Assembly (NCBI GenBank): GCA_934402315.1
Contig: CAKRTS010000012.1
Location: forward strand, 1-64,000
DNA: 64,000 bases
Origin: an uncultured Acetatifactor sp.
Lineage (GTDB): Bacteria; Bacillota; Clostridia; Lachnospirales; Lachnospiraceae
Reading direction: 5' to 3'
A program made the translations under genes and the position numbers. Shown here one piece after another: positions 16,229-25,512 of this stretch. Position 1 is the stretch's first letter, and every line of letters starts with the position of its first letter. Below the pieces are notes generated by a model. The model worked only from the letters and a program-made list of their open reading frames with translations. It did not search any database and had not been told where the DNA came from.

Positions 16229-18319
16229 TTACTCCAGACGGAACTGCTTTACAATCTCCTCAAGCATGGCAACAGATGCTTCGCATTCCTGTAGCTTGTC
16301 AATTCCCTGCAGAATTGAGTTCTGTGTCTCACCGGATTTTTCGGCAATACCTGTGATCCCCTGTGTGGATTGGGATACCATATCATCAATTCCGGCAATG
16401 GCATCTGCGATCTTCAGGATAAATTTCTCCAGCTCACCCATTGCGTTCTTGGTCTGCCCCATTTTCTGCTGGAATTCTCCGGCATCCGCAAGGTATTGTC
16501 CGCCGACCCTGCTGAACTCCTCATAATCTCCGAGAACTGTTTTTTCAAGGAAATCCATCACCCCGACAAGACTTTCGCTCATGTTGTTCACTGCTTCATT
16601 CACTGTCCCTACAATCTCATCAATATTATTGACTGTCTGCAGGGTCTGTGAGGCAAGATTTCCGATCTCGGAAGCAACGACCGCGAAGCCCCGTCCGGCT
16701 TCTCCCGCTCTTGCCGCTTCAATACTTGCATTTAACGCCAGCAGATTTGTCTTGGAAGAAATCTGCTTAATGGACTCCGTGAGGTCATTGATCTTTTTCA
16801 CTGCATTCGACTGTTCTACTGCAATGTCCGTCTTCTGTTTCATTACCGCATACATCTGATCCGCCTTGCTTCTGGATTCACGGCTGAGCTGCTCCATCTC
16901 AATGGCTCTCGCCTGTACTGCATTTGAATTCTGTTCTCCATCTACTGCCAGCTGATAGATGCTTTGCGTATTTCTTTTAACTTCTTCTATATTATGTACA
17001 ATATTGGTTGCATTGGCGCTGGTCTCCTGCATCCCCGCAGCCAGCTCCTCTGTGGACGCTGAATTATCCTCTGCATAAATACTGTTCTGCTTCATGATGC
17101 CATTCAGATCTTCCAGATTCGTATGAAGGCTCTTCTCGGCTTCATTCAGATTGTGCATCATATCCCGCAGACTCACCCGCATGACATGAATCTCCTTTGC
17201 TATATCGCCCAGTTCATCCTTCTGCTGCCGCAGCTTCTTTCCGTCCTTTGTCGGCCTAAAATCCAGCTTGGCCGTCTGGTCAATGATGGTAGTCAGCCAG
17301 TGGATCGGTTTTGTAATTCCGGTTCCGACAAACACACCAACCACACCAGAGAGGACAAAAGCGATCAGAACAGCAACCGCAATCATTCTTCCCAGCCTGT
17401 ACGCCTCTGCATAAATTTCCTTTGTCGGAGCCGTAAGAACCATCTTCATCCCGTTGTCAAGATTGTAATAGGTCAGCTGCTTTTTGACTCCCTGCCACAC
17501 ATAGCCGATGCTTTCTCCCTGCTGGCTTTCATCTGCCAGAACCGTCATAATATCAGAAAGGGAGGCATCCATATCCGCAAGCATCGCTGTCTCCTTTATT
17601 CCCTTATGATGCACAAGCCCTCCCTGTGCATCTGTCAGAAATGCATATCCAGTGCTGCCAACTGTCGTTGCGTCCACCTGATCTGTAATCCTTCCGAAAT
17701 CAATATCCATGCCGACGATTCCGATCGAGGTTCCGTCCTCCGCATACAGCGGAACCACATAGGAAATCATATAGACGTTGATATTGGCATTCAGATAAGG
17801 ATCCATCCAAATCGGCTTCTTCGCCTGCACCGGAAGATAATACCAGCCCACATGCTCCACATCCCCCTCTTCATACATGGAGAAATCGGTAGGCGTCAGG
17901 AGCTGAAATTCATCCTTCAATGATTCCCGCTGCGTAAAGACACCGGAGGTGGGATTGGAGTACTGGGGATTATAGCGCACATATGCTGTAATGGCACCGT
18001 CCGTATGATTTGCCAATTCCATGACGGTCTCTTCTATCGACTTTGTATAAGTATCCGCGTATGTCTTGCTTTTCTGAAAGGACGCAAAATCAAAATCCTG
18101 CATGACAAGCTCGCTTAAGGTATTTACCGACTGTTCAATCTTCTGGATCGTGGAATTAATCTGTCCCGTCTGCATCCTTCCCGTCAGCTGCATTCTGTCT
18201 CTCGCATCGCTTCTCGACATTCCTGTCGAATTCATGATTGCGAGGCAGCCGATCACCATCGCTGTAAAGAGAGAACATGCTAAAATACCGGTAATCAGTT
18301 TCATTTTTATTGTCTTCAT
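16229..18319 (-). CDS. Methyl-accepting chemotaxis protein
   Basis: The 696-residue receptor has an N-terminal membrane helix (residues about 8-28) and an extracellular sensing domain of the double-Cache type. The latter is recognisable by YVRYNPQ and a second PAS-like part with [13 protein letters not shown] second helix lies at about 308-333, followed by a HAMP linker. The signalling hairpin carries [20 protein letters not shown] near residue 530. Ligands for such domains are often amino or organic acids. It is transcribed alone from a good promoter and ends at a terminator. There are no flagellar or che genes nearby. Confidence 0.92.
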   Translation of the reverse strand: MKTIKMKLITGILACSLFTAMVIGCLAIMNSTGMSRSDARDRMQLTGRMQTGQINSTIQKIEQSVNTLSELVMQDFDFASFQKSKTYADTYTKSIEETVMELANHTDGAITAYVRYNPQYSNPTSGVFTQRESLKDEFQLLTPTDFSMYEEGDVEHVGWYYLPVQAKKPIWMDPYLNANINVYMISYVVPLYAEDGTSIGIVGMDIDFGRITDQVDATTVGSTGYAFLTDAQGGLVHHKGIKETAMLADMDASLSDIMTVLADESQQGESIGYVWQGVKKQLTYYNLDNGMKMVLTAPTKEIYAEAYRLGRMIAVAVLIAFVLSGVVGVFVGTGITKPIHWLTTIIDQTAKLDFRPTKDGKKLRQQKDELGDIAKEIHVMRVSLRDMMHNLNEAEKSLHTNLEDLNGIMKQNSIYAEDNSASTEELAAGMQETSANATNIVHNIEEVKRNTQSIYQLAVDGEQNSNAVQARAIEMEQLSRESRSKADQMYAVMKQKTDIAVEQSNAVKKINDLTESIKQISSKTNLLALNASIEAARAGEAGRGFAVVASEIGNLASQTLQTVNNIDEIVGTVNEAVNNMSESLVGVMDFLEKTVLGDYEEFSRVGGQYLADAGEFQQKMGQTKNAMGELEKFILKIADAIAGIDDMVSQSTQGITGIAEKSGETQNSILQGIDKLQECEASVAMLEEIVKQFRLE

Positions 18320-18405
18320 GGGTTCCCCTCCATTCTACTCATGAGCCAAACCTGACTGCTTCTTTTTTTTTCCTTCATGATAGCTTTCTATTGTTGGTAT
18401 ATTCT

Positions 18406-18434
18406 ATTCTATCATAATGTTCATCATTTTTCAA
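18406..18434 (-). promoter_or_regulatory. Promoter of the chemotaxis receptor gene
   Basis: TTGAAA (complement at 18429-18434) and TAGAAT (complement at 18406-18411) are 17 bp apart, 87 bp before the start codon. It looks like a housekeeping sigma-A promoter; no motility sigma site was seen. Confidence 0.6.
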
Positions 18435-18527
18435 CATTCAACTAACTTTTTGTCTATTTTGCACAATCATCCTTATTCTGTGCTCTGTCTGCCGATTACG
18501 CTGCCGCATGCCGCACTGTACTTTGGC

Positions 18528-18556
18528 TTGACCACACTTTTTCCGTGTGCTACAGT
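18528..18556 (+). promoter_or_regulatory. Promoter of the GH28 gene
   Basis: TTGACC at 18528-18533 and TACAGT at 18551-18556 are separated by 17 bp. The GH28 start codon follows 46 bp later. Confidence 0.5.
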
Positions 18557-18602
18557 CAGCATAACAAGATTTTTCGCACGATCGTGCAGACAGGAGACTC
18601 CC

Positions 18603-19934
18603 ATGATATACAATGTAGATAGCTACGGTGCCCTCGGCGACGGCACCCACAACGACACCGCGGCAATTCAGTCCGCCATCGACGACTGCCACAAAAACGG
18701 CGGCGGCCGCGTCATTCTGGGCGGAGGAAAAACTTACCGCTCCGGCACACTGATTCTGCCCTCTTACACCGAGCTTCACCTCGAGACGGGAGCTGTCCTG
18801 AAGGGGAGCGATAACCTCGAGGATTATAATGTCCTCGGACTGCACCGCCCCGGCTCCTCCAAATCCGGCACACCCTCCTACGAGAACTGTGATTATGCCG
18901 GCATGCCCACTCTCTACTTTCTCTACGCGAAGGACAGCGAGTATGTCTCTATTACGGGAAACGGCATCATCGACGGAAACGAGGAGCTGTTCTACGGCAC
19001 TGTGACCCCCTACCATATCGACGGCAGGTTCTATCCGAGAGTGCCGCTTGTCTTCATGGAGCACGTCAGCCATCTCACCCTGACCGGGATCACACTCGCC
19101 AGAAGCGCCTTCTGGACGACCCACCTTGTCGGCTGTGAGGATGTGCTGATCGACGGCATCCGTATCCTGAACAATCTCCGCATGGCAAACTGTGACGGCA
19201 TCGACCCGGATCACTGTAAAAATGTGCGGATTTCAAACTGCCACATCGAGTGCGCCGACGACTGTATCGTGTTCAAAAACACTGCGGCGGCAATGCAGTA
19301 CGGCGCCTGTGAAAACATCGTCGTCGACAACTGTACGCTGATCTCCACCAGCGCCGCGATCAAATTCGGCACGGAGAGCGAGGCCCCCTTCCGCAACATC
19401 ACTGTCAGCAGCTGCTGCATCAGCCGCTCCAACCGCGGCATCGCCCTGCAGCTTCGGGATAAGGGCTGTATCGAGAATGTCACCTTCTCCAACCTGACGA
19501 TCGATACCAGACTGTTCTCCCGCGAACACTTCTGGGGAAAGGCGGAGCCGGTCTCCATCACAGCCCTGCCGCGAACCGCCTCCACGCAGGTCGGTTATAT
19601 CCGCAATGTGCTCTTTCACAACATCCACTGCACCGGCGAAAACGGAATCGTGATCTACGGGGATGCCTCCCGCAATATCTCCGATATTTCCTTCGACCAT
19701 GTGGATGTCCGCCTGTGCAGCAAGACGCACTGGGAAAAGAACACTCTGGACATCCGCCCCTGTGAAAAGGACGGTCTGCGCTCCTGCGGTCTGACCGGCA
19801 TCTACGCAAGAAATGCAGAGCGGATTACCTTCGACGGATGGAGGCTTGATGTTGACGCGTCCGTGCAGGATGTTTTTGCAAAAGAAACGGATATTGAAGA
19901 TTGTGAGGACATAAAAATAAACGTGTGCCGCTAG
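18603..19934 (+). CDS. Glycoside hydrolase family 28 protein (polygalacturonase-like)
   Basis: The 443-residue parallel beta-helix enzyme starts at ATG 18603 after AGGAG. An in-frame extension further upstream crosses the promoter and is rejected. The N-terminus YNVDSYGALGDGTHNDT is the usual beta-helix lead. The GH28 catalytic acids appear as NCDGIDPD (about residue 197) and ADDCIVFK (about residue 217). The canonical catalytic His motif GHG is replaced by STSAAIKFGTES, and the later basic motif is also unusual, as in some bacterial GH28 groups acting on pectin-related uronides. There is no signal peptide, so it acts inside the cell on imported oligosaccharides. It is one of only two plus-strand genes in the core region. 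Confidence 0.85.
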   Translation: MIYNVDSYGALGDGTHNDTAAIQSAIDDCHKNGGGRVILGGGKTYRSGTLILPSYTELHLETGAVLKGSDNLEDYNVLGLHRPGSSKSGTPSYENCDYAGMPTLYFLYAKDSEYVSITGNGIIDGNEELFYGTVTPYHIDGRFYPRVPLVFMEHVSHLTLTGITLARSAFWTTHLVGCEDVLIDGIRILNNLRMANCDGIDPDHCKNVRISNCHIECADDCIVFKNTAAAMQYGACENIVVDNCTLISTSAAIKFGTESEAPFRNITVSSCCISRSNRGIALQLRDKGCIENVTFSNLTIDTRLFSREHFWGKAEPVSITALPRTASTQVGYIRNVLFHNIHCTGENGIVIYGDASRNISDISFDHVDVRLCSKTHWEKNTLDIRPCEKDGLRSCGLTGIYARNAERITFDGWRLDVDASVQDVFAKETDIEDCEDIKINVCR

Positions 19935-19950
19935 GTACACGTTTATTTAT
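19915..19950 (+). terminator. Terminator overlapping the GH28 stop codon
   Basis: A perfect 12-bp inverted repeat (AAATAAACGTGT at 19915 and its complement ending 19948) spans the TAG stop of the GH28 gene. The A/T-rich flanks supply T-runs on both strands. Confidence 0.7.
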
Positions 19951-19985
19951 CGTCCTGAATCCTATGTTACTTTCTATATCGATTG

Positions 19986-20114
19986 TTATGCCAGCGCCCC
20001 GCCGAGTGCCACACAGTCCGCACAGGCATTCTCATCCGGCGCTCCGTTGCAGATCACGCAGTCGCATGCCAGCACCGCACCGGCTGCTCTGCAGCGGTTC
20101 TCCCAGTCCTTCAT
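19986..20114 (-). CDS. Possible 42-residue protein with six cysteines
   Basis: ATG 20114 opens a 42-residue frame ending with TAA at 19986. It contains Cys at positions 8, 17, 19, 22, 31 and 34, arranged as CDCVIC-N-ACADC, a pattern that could bind zinc or an Fe-S cluster. I do not recognise it. No strong RBS precedes it, and it lies after the terminator of the upstream gene, so expression is uncertain. It faces the GH28 gene tail to tail. Confidence 0.35.
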   Translation of the reverse strand: MKDWENRCRAAGAVLACDCVICNGAPDENACADCVALGGALA

Positions 20115-20131
20115 CCACAAAAATTTTCAAT

Positions 20132-20161
20132 AAAAAAGGATCTGCCTATGACAGCAGACCC
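20132..20161 (-). terminator. Terminator after the 158-residue gene
   Basis: The stem GGGTCTGC/GGCAGATCC overlaps the stop codon and is followed on the minus strand by TTTTTT. It closes the long housekeeping operon. Confidence 0.7.
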
Positions 20162-20622
20162 TGGCCCTTCTGTTCCGCAAATATCTTTGCCGCCTCGTTG
20201 ACATACTCGACAAAGAAATTTTTCCTCACATAATAATCAAACACGTTTCTCTCGGTTCCATCCTTAAAACAGATCACTGTCCTGGACTCCGTGAGATGCC
20301 CGGCATCATTGTACTTCTCGCGCACCTCCGCCCTCTGAATCTTGCTGTACTCCAGATAATACAGCCTGTTCAGCGGTTCCTTCACGATAATGCCCTTTTT
20401 CACAAAGAGCATTCCCTCCTTCGCTGTCCGGAACAGTGTGGTATCGAGGAGCGCCACCGTCTCCTCTTCCTTCATCGGCACGCAGAAGTACCGCAGGAAT
20501 TTGCTGATCTTGCGGCGGTCCCACTTTGACCCTTCCTCAAAGAACCAGCGCGCACTCCGCACCTTCAACATATCGCTGTACTTTCCGAATAAATCCTGTG
20601 CCCTGCTTTCCGGCTCGCTCAT
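20146..20622 (-). CDS. Conserved hypothetical protein, possible PH-like domain
   Basis: A 158-residue soluble protein with no family I can name. The central part (LLDTTLFRTAKEGMLFVKKGIIVKEPLNRLYYLEYSKI) reads like a bacterial PH-type beta barrel: a strand pattern with an aromatic-rich turn, then charged strands and a final amphipathic helix (FFVEYVNEAAKIF). Its ATG overlaps the rsgA stop codon by four bases, so it is the last gene of the rsgA operon. Related Clostridia often have rpe and thiN at this position. The role is unknown. Confidence 0.6.
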   Translation of the reverse strand: MSEPESRAQDLFGKYSDMLKVRSARWFFEEGSKWDRRKISKFLRYFCVPMKEEETVALLDTTLFRTAKEGMLFVKKGIIVKEPLNRLYYLEYSKIQRAEVREKYNDAGHLTESRTVICFKDGTERNVFDYYVRKNFFVEYVNEAAKIFAEQKGQGLLS

Positions 20623-21512
20623 CTGAACACTCTCCTGTTCTTCAATTCCTCATAGAGCAGACAATAATTTTCATACCGCATCCGGCTGATCTGTCCCGCC
20701 TCCACGGCATCCTTCACGCCGCACACCGGCTCTGTCACATGCGAACAGCCGCCGAATCTGCAATACTTCTCATATTCCGTAAATTCCGGGTAAAAACCGG
20801 CGAGCTCCTCCTTCTCCAGATCAAACAGTCCGAGCGAACTGAAGCCCGGCGTGTCCAGAATATAGGTGTCCTCTCCCACGGCGATCAGCTCGGAATGTCT
20901 CGTGGTGTGCTTTCCACGCTCTATCTTTGTGCTGATCTGCCCGGTCTCCATGACGATCCCCGACTGGAGACAGTTGACAATGGATGACTTTCCGACACCG
21001 CTCGGTCCCGCAACCGTCGTCGTCTTTCCCGCGAGCAGTGCCTTCAGCTCATCGATCTTCGTCTTCTGCCTGGCGCTGACCAGAAGCGTGCGGTACCCGC
21101 ATGCCTCATAGATACGCCGGTATTCCTCACCGTCGCTCTCCGCATCAATGTCCTGCTTGTTAAAGCAGATGATGCAGGGAACGTCCTGCTGCTGCATCAT
21201 AATCAGAAATCTGTCGAGAAGGTTAAAATTCGGCTTCGGCTTCACGATGGAAAAGATCACCAGCGCCTGATCCACGTTTGCGACCGCGGGCCGGATCAGC
21301 TCACTGTGCCTCGGCAGGAGGCTGACAATATTTCCCAGCGCCTGCACCCTGTCCAGCACATCCATCTCGACATTGTCTCCGACAAGGGGCTTTCTGTTAT
21401 CCTTGCGGAAAATTCCCTTTGCCTTGCACTCATATACCCGTTCACTGCCGTCTGTCTCCCGGCAGTGGACATAATAAAACCCTGCAATTCCCTTGACGAT
21501 TTTTCCCTGCAT
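20619..21512 (-). CDS. rsgA: Ribosome small-subunit-dependent GTPase A
   Basis: This circularly permuted GTPase tests late maturation of the 30S subunit. An N-terminal OB-fold is followed by the G motifs in permuted order: NKQD (G4), GPSGVGKSS (G1) and DTPGF (G3). The C-terminal zinc site CRFGGCSH-C completes the family. About 297 residues is normal. The start is set at ATG 21512, eight bases after AGGA; ATG 21518 is too close to the RBS. It follows the PASTA kinase gene by nine bases, the common Firmicutes order kinase-rsgA. Confidence 0.95.
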   Translation of the reverse strand: MQGKIVKGIAGFYYVHCRETDGSERVYECKAKGIFRKDNRKPLVGDNVEMDVLDRVQALGNIVSLLPRHSELIRPAVANVDQALVIFSIVKPKPNFNLLDRFLIMMQQQDVPCIICFNKQDIDAESDGEEYRRIYEACGYRTLLVSARQKTKIDELKALLAGKTTTVAGPSGVGKSSIVNCLQSGIVMETGQISTKIERGKHTTRHSELIAVGEDTYILDTPGFSSLGLFDLEKEELAGFYPEFTEYEKYCRFGGCSHVTEPVCGVKDAVEAGQISRMRYENYCLLYEELKNRRVFR

Positions 21513-21521
21513 TCCCATTTC

Positions 21522-23675
21522 CTACTGTGGTGTAAATTCGATTCTTCTCGTGAAGGACTTCTCCTCCGACGTGCCCGGTGTCACTTCTATCTGATTTCCG
21601 TTTTCATCGGTTCCGAAGACCGGCGCTGTCGTCACGGTATAAGTCATTGTCAGCGTTCCGCCCGATGATGTCAGCGGCGCATAGTTCGTGGAGTAAGGGA
21701 AGCTGGAGGTACTCGTCTCCAGAAGCACCATGCCGTCATCCGCCACGAGCTTGAGCTTGACTGTGGAGCCCGCCACATAATCCGGCGCTTCCGCCGCTGT
21801 CGGTGCCTCAATGCTTGCATTACATCTGTAGGTCGTCTGCTTCGGCTCCGGCCCCTGGCTGACCCGGATATCAATCACCGTCCCCGGCTCAACATAGAAG
21901 CCGTAGGAATAACTCTGGTAACAGATCAGTCCCTCGGCATAGGTGTCACTGTACACGCGCGTCACGGTTCCGATCTGGAGCTTTGCCTCCGTCGCCTCCA
22001 CCGTTCCGTCCATCTCGGAAAGTCCCATCAGATTCGGAACTCGTACCTGACTGCTCTCCGCCCCGAGGCTGACAGTAAGCGTAATATTGCTTCCGCGCGC
22101 AATCTTGTTGTTTGCGCCGGGTGTCTGGACCGCCACCAGTCCCGCCTCAACGGAATCGGAATAAGCCTCCGTCCGCGTCACGGTAAAGCCGAGCGCCAGC
22201 AGTGTGCTGTTCGCCTCCTCGTAGGTCAGTCCGGTCACAGAGGGAACGACCTCCCCCTTCGCGCCTGCGCTGGCGGTGAGCGTGATCGTACTGCCGGCCG
22301 GAACCTGTGCTCCCGGCGTCACATCGGCGCTGATGACTGTTCCCGCCTCGACAACGTCGGACTCCTCGTAGTCCACCTCCGATTTCAAGCCCAGCCCCGT
22401 CAGTTCGTTTCTCACATCCTCGACGAGCCTGCCTTTGACCTCCGGCATCTCCACATAAGTGATCTGCTCCGGTTCCGACGAGGACTCCTCGGTCGAGGAA
22501 GAAGGCTCATCCGTCTGGATTGGGCTGCTCGAGCCATCCTTGTTGTCCTTCATTCCACCGAATACCTTTACGGCAAGAATAATGACAATCACGCAGATGA
22601 CAACACCCGCCGCAATGGCAAGAATTGTCGTCACCTTCTCCATCTTCGGGTTATAGTCATAATCCTCGCCGTCCTCCGGCTCCTCCTCATTCTCGTACAT
22701 AGAACCGGTATCCGTGCGGAGCCGCATCGTGTCCTCCCGCTCGGTATAATCCTCCTGATAGGCAGTCCGCCTCTTGATCTGCGCGACCTCTCCCTCCGTG
22801 ATGGTTCTCGTATTGCCATCCATATCGGGATCGTTCTGCACCACAAAATCCTCATCCGGGTTCATCAGGGACTGCTTCAGATCCGCGATCAGCTCCTGCA
22901 TGTTCTGGTAACGTCTGTCCGGCGACTTCTGGCAGCATTTCAGCACGATGCTCTCAACGGAGCTTGGGATCTCCGGCACAAACTCCTTCGGGGAGGGCAT
23001 TTCCTCCTGAATGTGCTTGATTGCGATCGCCACCGTCGTCTCCCCGTTAAAGGGCACACGCCCCGTGAGCATCTCAAACATCGTGATTCCGAGCGAATAA
23101 ATATCGCTCTTCTCGTCGCTGTAGCCGCCCCGCGCCTGTTCGGGGGAGGTATAATGCACAGAACCCATGACATTGGAGGTGATGGTATTGCTCGTTGCCG
23201 CCTTGGCAATGCCGAAATCCGTCACCTTCACCTTTCCGTCCTTGGAGATAATAATATTCTGCGGCTTGATGTCCCTGTGAATGATATGATTGTTGTGAGC
23301 CGCCTCGATTCCCATGCTCACCTGAATTGCTATGCTGACAGCCTCCTTGTAGGACAGCCTTGCCTTTTTCTGGATATATTTCTTGAGAGTGATCCCCTCG
23401 ACCAGCTCCATGACAATATAGTAAATTCCGTTTTCCTCTCCCACGTCATACACATTGACAATGTTGGGATGCATCAGCCCGGCTGCCGCCTGTGCCTCTA
23501 TGCGGAACTTGGATACAAAATTTGCGTTTTCACTGAATTCCTGTTTCAGTACCTTGACTGCCACAAAGCGGTTCAGCTTATGACATTTCGCCTTATAAAC
23601 ATCGGACATGCCGCCGGTTCCGATTTTTTCCAGTATCTCGTACCGGTCGCCTATCATCATTCCAATTTTAACCAT
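21522..23675 (-). CDS. prkC: PASTA-domain Ser/Thr protein kinase (PrkC/Stk1)
   Basis: The 717-residue membrane kinase senses muropeptides or lipid II and phosphorylates cell-wall, translation and spore-germination targets. The kinase domain (about 12-275) has the glycine loop GTGGMSDVYKAK, HRDIKPQN and DFGIA. A single membrane helix lies at about 345-370. Three PASTA repeats follow between about 408 and 610, each opening like VPEVKG, VPSVTG or VPNLMG. A C-terminal domain of about 100 residues beyond the PASTA repeats is less common. It sits between the phosphatase and rsgA genes in the usual operon, so kinase and phosphatase are cotranscribed. Confidence 0.95.
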   Translation of the reverse strand: MVKIGMMIGDRYEILEKIGTGGMSDVYKAKCHKLNRFVAVKVLKQEFSENANFVSKFRIEAQAAAGLMHPNIVNVYDVGEENGIYYIVMELVEGITLKKYIQKKARLSYKEAVSIAIQVSMGIEAAHNNHIIHRDIKPQNIIISKDGKVKVTDFGIAKAATSNTITSNVMGSVHYTSPEQARGGYSDEKSDIYSLGITMFEMLTGRVPFNGETTVAIAIKHIQEEMPSPKEFVPEIPSSVESIVLKCCQKSPDRRYQNMQELIADLKQSLMNPDEDFVVQNDPDMDGNTRTITEGEVAQIKRRTAYQEDYTEREDTMRLRTDTGSMYENEEEPEDGEDYDYNPKMEKVTTILAIAAGVVICVIVIILAVKVFGGMKDNKDGSSSPIQTDEPSSSTEESSSEPEQITYVEMPEVKGRLVEDVRNELTGLGLKSEVDYEESDVVEAGTVISADVTPGAQVPAGSTITLTASAGAKGEVVPSVTGLTYEEANSTLLALGFTVTRTEAYSDSVEAGLVAVQTPGANNKIARGSNITLTVSLGAESSQVRVPNLMGLSEMDGTVEATEAKLQIGTVTRVYSDTYAEGLICYQSYSYGFYVEPGTVIDIRVSQGPEPKQTTYRCNASIEAPTAAEAPDYVAGSTVKLKLVADDGMVLLETSTSSFPYSTNYAPLTSSGGTLTMTYTVTTAPVFGTDENGNQIEVTPGTSEEKSFTRRIEFTPQ

Positions 23676-23705
23676 AACTGCTCTCCATTCCGATTCAATG
23701 GTTTC

Positions 23706-24437
23706 CTAGCCCAAAGGCTCGATCAGTATCACACTGATGTTATCCATACCGCCATTCTCATTTGCCCTGCGGACAAGCTCCTCCGCCTTCTCGACAATGT
23801 CTCTGGCTCCATCAAGTATCATACGGATCTCTTCATCCTCCAGCATGTTCGTCAGTCCGTCGGTACACATGAGGATCAGGTCCCCTTCCTCCAGCTTCAC
23901 GCTGAAAAAGTCTGCCTTTACCGTATCCTCTGCCCCCACCGCTCTGGTTATGATATTTTTGTCCGGGTGGTTTCTCGCCTCGTCTCTTCCGAGACCGCCT
24001 CTTCTGACCATTTCCTCCACCCAGGAATGATCTCTTGTGATCTGTCTGATTTCGTGACCGCCTACAATGTACAGTCTGCTGTCTCCCACATTGGCGACGG
24101 AGAGCGTCCCACCGTCACAGCTTGCCGCCACAACAGTCGTTCCCATCCCCTCCAGCTCCGGCATCTTCTCTGCACTTTCGCGTACCTTCCCGTTTGCCGT
24201 TTCAATTGCTCTCCCGAGCAGCTTTTCCGGTATGGTTTCGTCCGATCCGGCGATATCCTCCACCATCGTTGTCACGGCGAGCTTCGATGCATAATCTCCC
24301 GCCTTATGTCCCCCCATGCCGTCAGCTACCACAAAGAGATTCGGCAGATGACCAACCGGCTCCTCCGAGGTATATACAAAATCCTGATTCAATTTTCTCC
24401 TCTTGCCGATATTGGTAACAGAAAACGTCTTTATCAC
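23706..24437 (-). CDS. stp: PP2C-type Ser/Thr phosphatase (Stp1/PrpC)
   Basis: A 243-residue cytoplasmic metal-dependent phosphatase that reverses PrkC phosphorylation. The metal-binding motifs are VADGMGGHKAGDYAS near residue 40, NVGDSRLY in the middle, LMCTDGLTNML and NGGMDNISV near the end. The length fits the family. It lies two bases from rlmN and 30 bases before the kinase gene, within the conserved operon. Confidence 0.95.
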   Translation of the reverse strand: MIKTFSVTNIGKRRKLNQDFVYTSEEPVGHLPNLFVVADGMGGHKAGDYASKLAVTTMVEDIAGSDETIPEKLLGRAIETANGKVRESAEKMPELEGMGTTVVAASCDGGTLSVANVGDSRLYIVGGHEIRQITRDHSWVEEMVRRGGLGRDEARNHPDKNIITRAVGAEDTVKADFFSVKLEEGDLILMCTDGLTNMLEDEEIRMILDGARDIVEKAEELVRRANENGGMDNISVILIEPLG

Positions 24438-24439
24438 GC

Positions 24440-25498
24440 TTATGTCTCCTCCAAAGTCCGCAGGGCGCCGATCGTCTTATGTCTCAACTGTCCACAGGCT
24501 CCGTCGATGTCCCTGCCCATTTCTCTTCTAATAGTAACATTGATTTTGTTTTTTTCAAGCTTATTTTTGAACGCCTGAATCCTCGCGCCCGTGGACTGCA
24601 CATAGTCCCTCTCCTTGATCGGGTTGACCGGAATCAGATTCACATGACAGCAGAGCGGTCTCGCAAGCGCCGTCAGCTCCGCCGCATCCTCGTCCGTATC
24701 GTTCACACCGCCGACCAGACTGTACTCAAAGGTGATCCGTCTGCCCGTCTGCTCAAAGTAATAGGCACATGCCTCCATCAGCTCGGCAATGCTGTACCGG
24801 TTCGCTATCGGCATCAGCTTCCGCCGCTTCTCGTCCGTCGTCGCATGCAGCGAAAGCGCCAGCGTGATCTGCAGCTTTCTCTCCGCCAGCTGCCGCATAC
24901 GGGGCACGATGCCGCAGGTTGACACGGTAACGTTTCTCTGGCTGATGTTCAGTCCGTTCCCGTCTGTCAGCATCTCGATGAAGGTCAGAAGATTCTCATA
25001 GTTGTCCATGGGCTCACCCGTACCCATGACTACAACATTGGAGACCCTCTCGCCCGTCAGCTTCTGAATCGAGTAGATCTGATCCAGCATCTCGGCGGGT
25101 GTCAGATTCCGCTCCAGACCGTCCAGCGTGGAGGCACAGAACCTGCAGCCCATCCTGCAGCCCACCTGCGAGGAAATGCAGACACTGTTTCCGTGCTTAT
25201 ACTTCATCCACACGCTCTCAACCACATTCCCGTCGGACAATCCGAACAGGTATTTCCTTGTGCCGTCGATCTTCGATTCCTGCACCTGCACGACCTCCAG
25301 CGAGGTATAGGTAAAGCTCTGCTCACACTTTTCCCGAAGCGCCTTTGAGAGATCCGTCATCTCCTCAAAGCTCCCGGCAAGCCTGACATGCATCCACTGA
25401 TACATCTGCTTCGCCCGGAATTTCTTCTCTCCCATTGCCTCAAGCACTTCTGTCAGCTGTGCCAGAGGCAGCGATTTTATATCTGTCTTTTCTTCCAT
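24440..25498 (-). CDS. rlmN: Dual-specificity 23S rRNA/tRNA adenine-C2 methyltransferase
   Basis: A 352-residue radical-SAM enzyme that methylates C2 of A2503 in 23S rRNA and A37 in some tRNAs. The Fe-S cluster is held by CRMGCRFC near residue 118, and the catalytic Cys lies in GACGQLRHK near the C-terminus. GTGEPMDNYEN and SLHAT are also diagnostic. The start is ATG 25498 after GAGGAAG; the frame extended upstream begins with TTG inside the RBS. It lies 14 bp after rsmB. Confidence 0.96.
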   Translation of the reverse strand: MEEKTDIKSLPLAQLTEVLEAMGEKKFRAKQMYQWMHVRLAGSFEEMTDLSKALREKCEQSFTYTSLEVVQVQESKIDGTRKYLFGLSDGNVVESVWMKYKHGNSVCISSQVGCRMGCRFCASTLDGLERNLTPAEMLDQIYSIQKLTGERVSNVVVMGTGEPMDNYENLLTFIEMLTDGNGLNISQRNVTVSTCGIVPRMRQLAERKLQITLALSLHATTDEKRRKLMPIANRYSIAELMEACAYYFEQTGRRITFEYSLVGGVNDTDEDAAELTALARPLCCHVNLIPVNPIKERDYVQSTGARIQAFKNKLEKNKINVTIRREMGRDIDGACGQLRHKTIGALRTLEET

Positions 25499-25512
25499 TC
25501 TTTCTATCTTCC

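Noticed and set aside
18417..18602. N-terminal extension of the GH28 protein from an upstream ATG
   Set aside because: It would cross the likely promoter and has no RBS, while ATG 18603 has AGGAG and matches the family start.
23013..24578. Long plus-strand frame opposite the kinase and phosphatase genes
   Set aside because: It spans two well-supported genes and their junction, with no RBS and low-complexity His/Arg-rich content.
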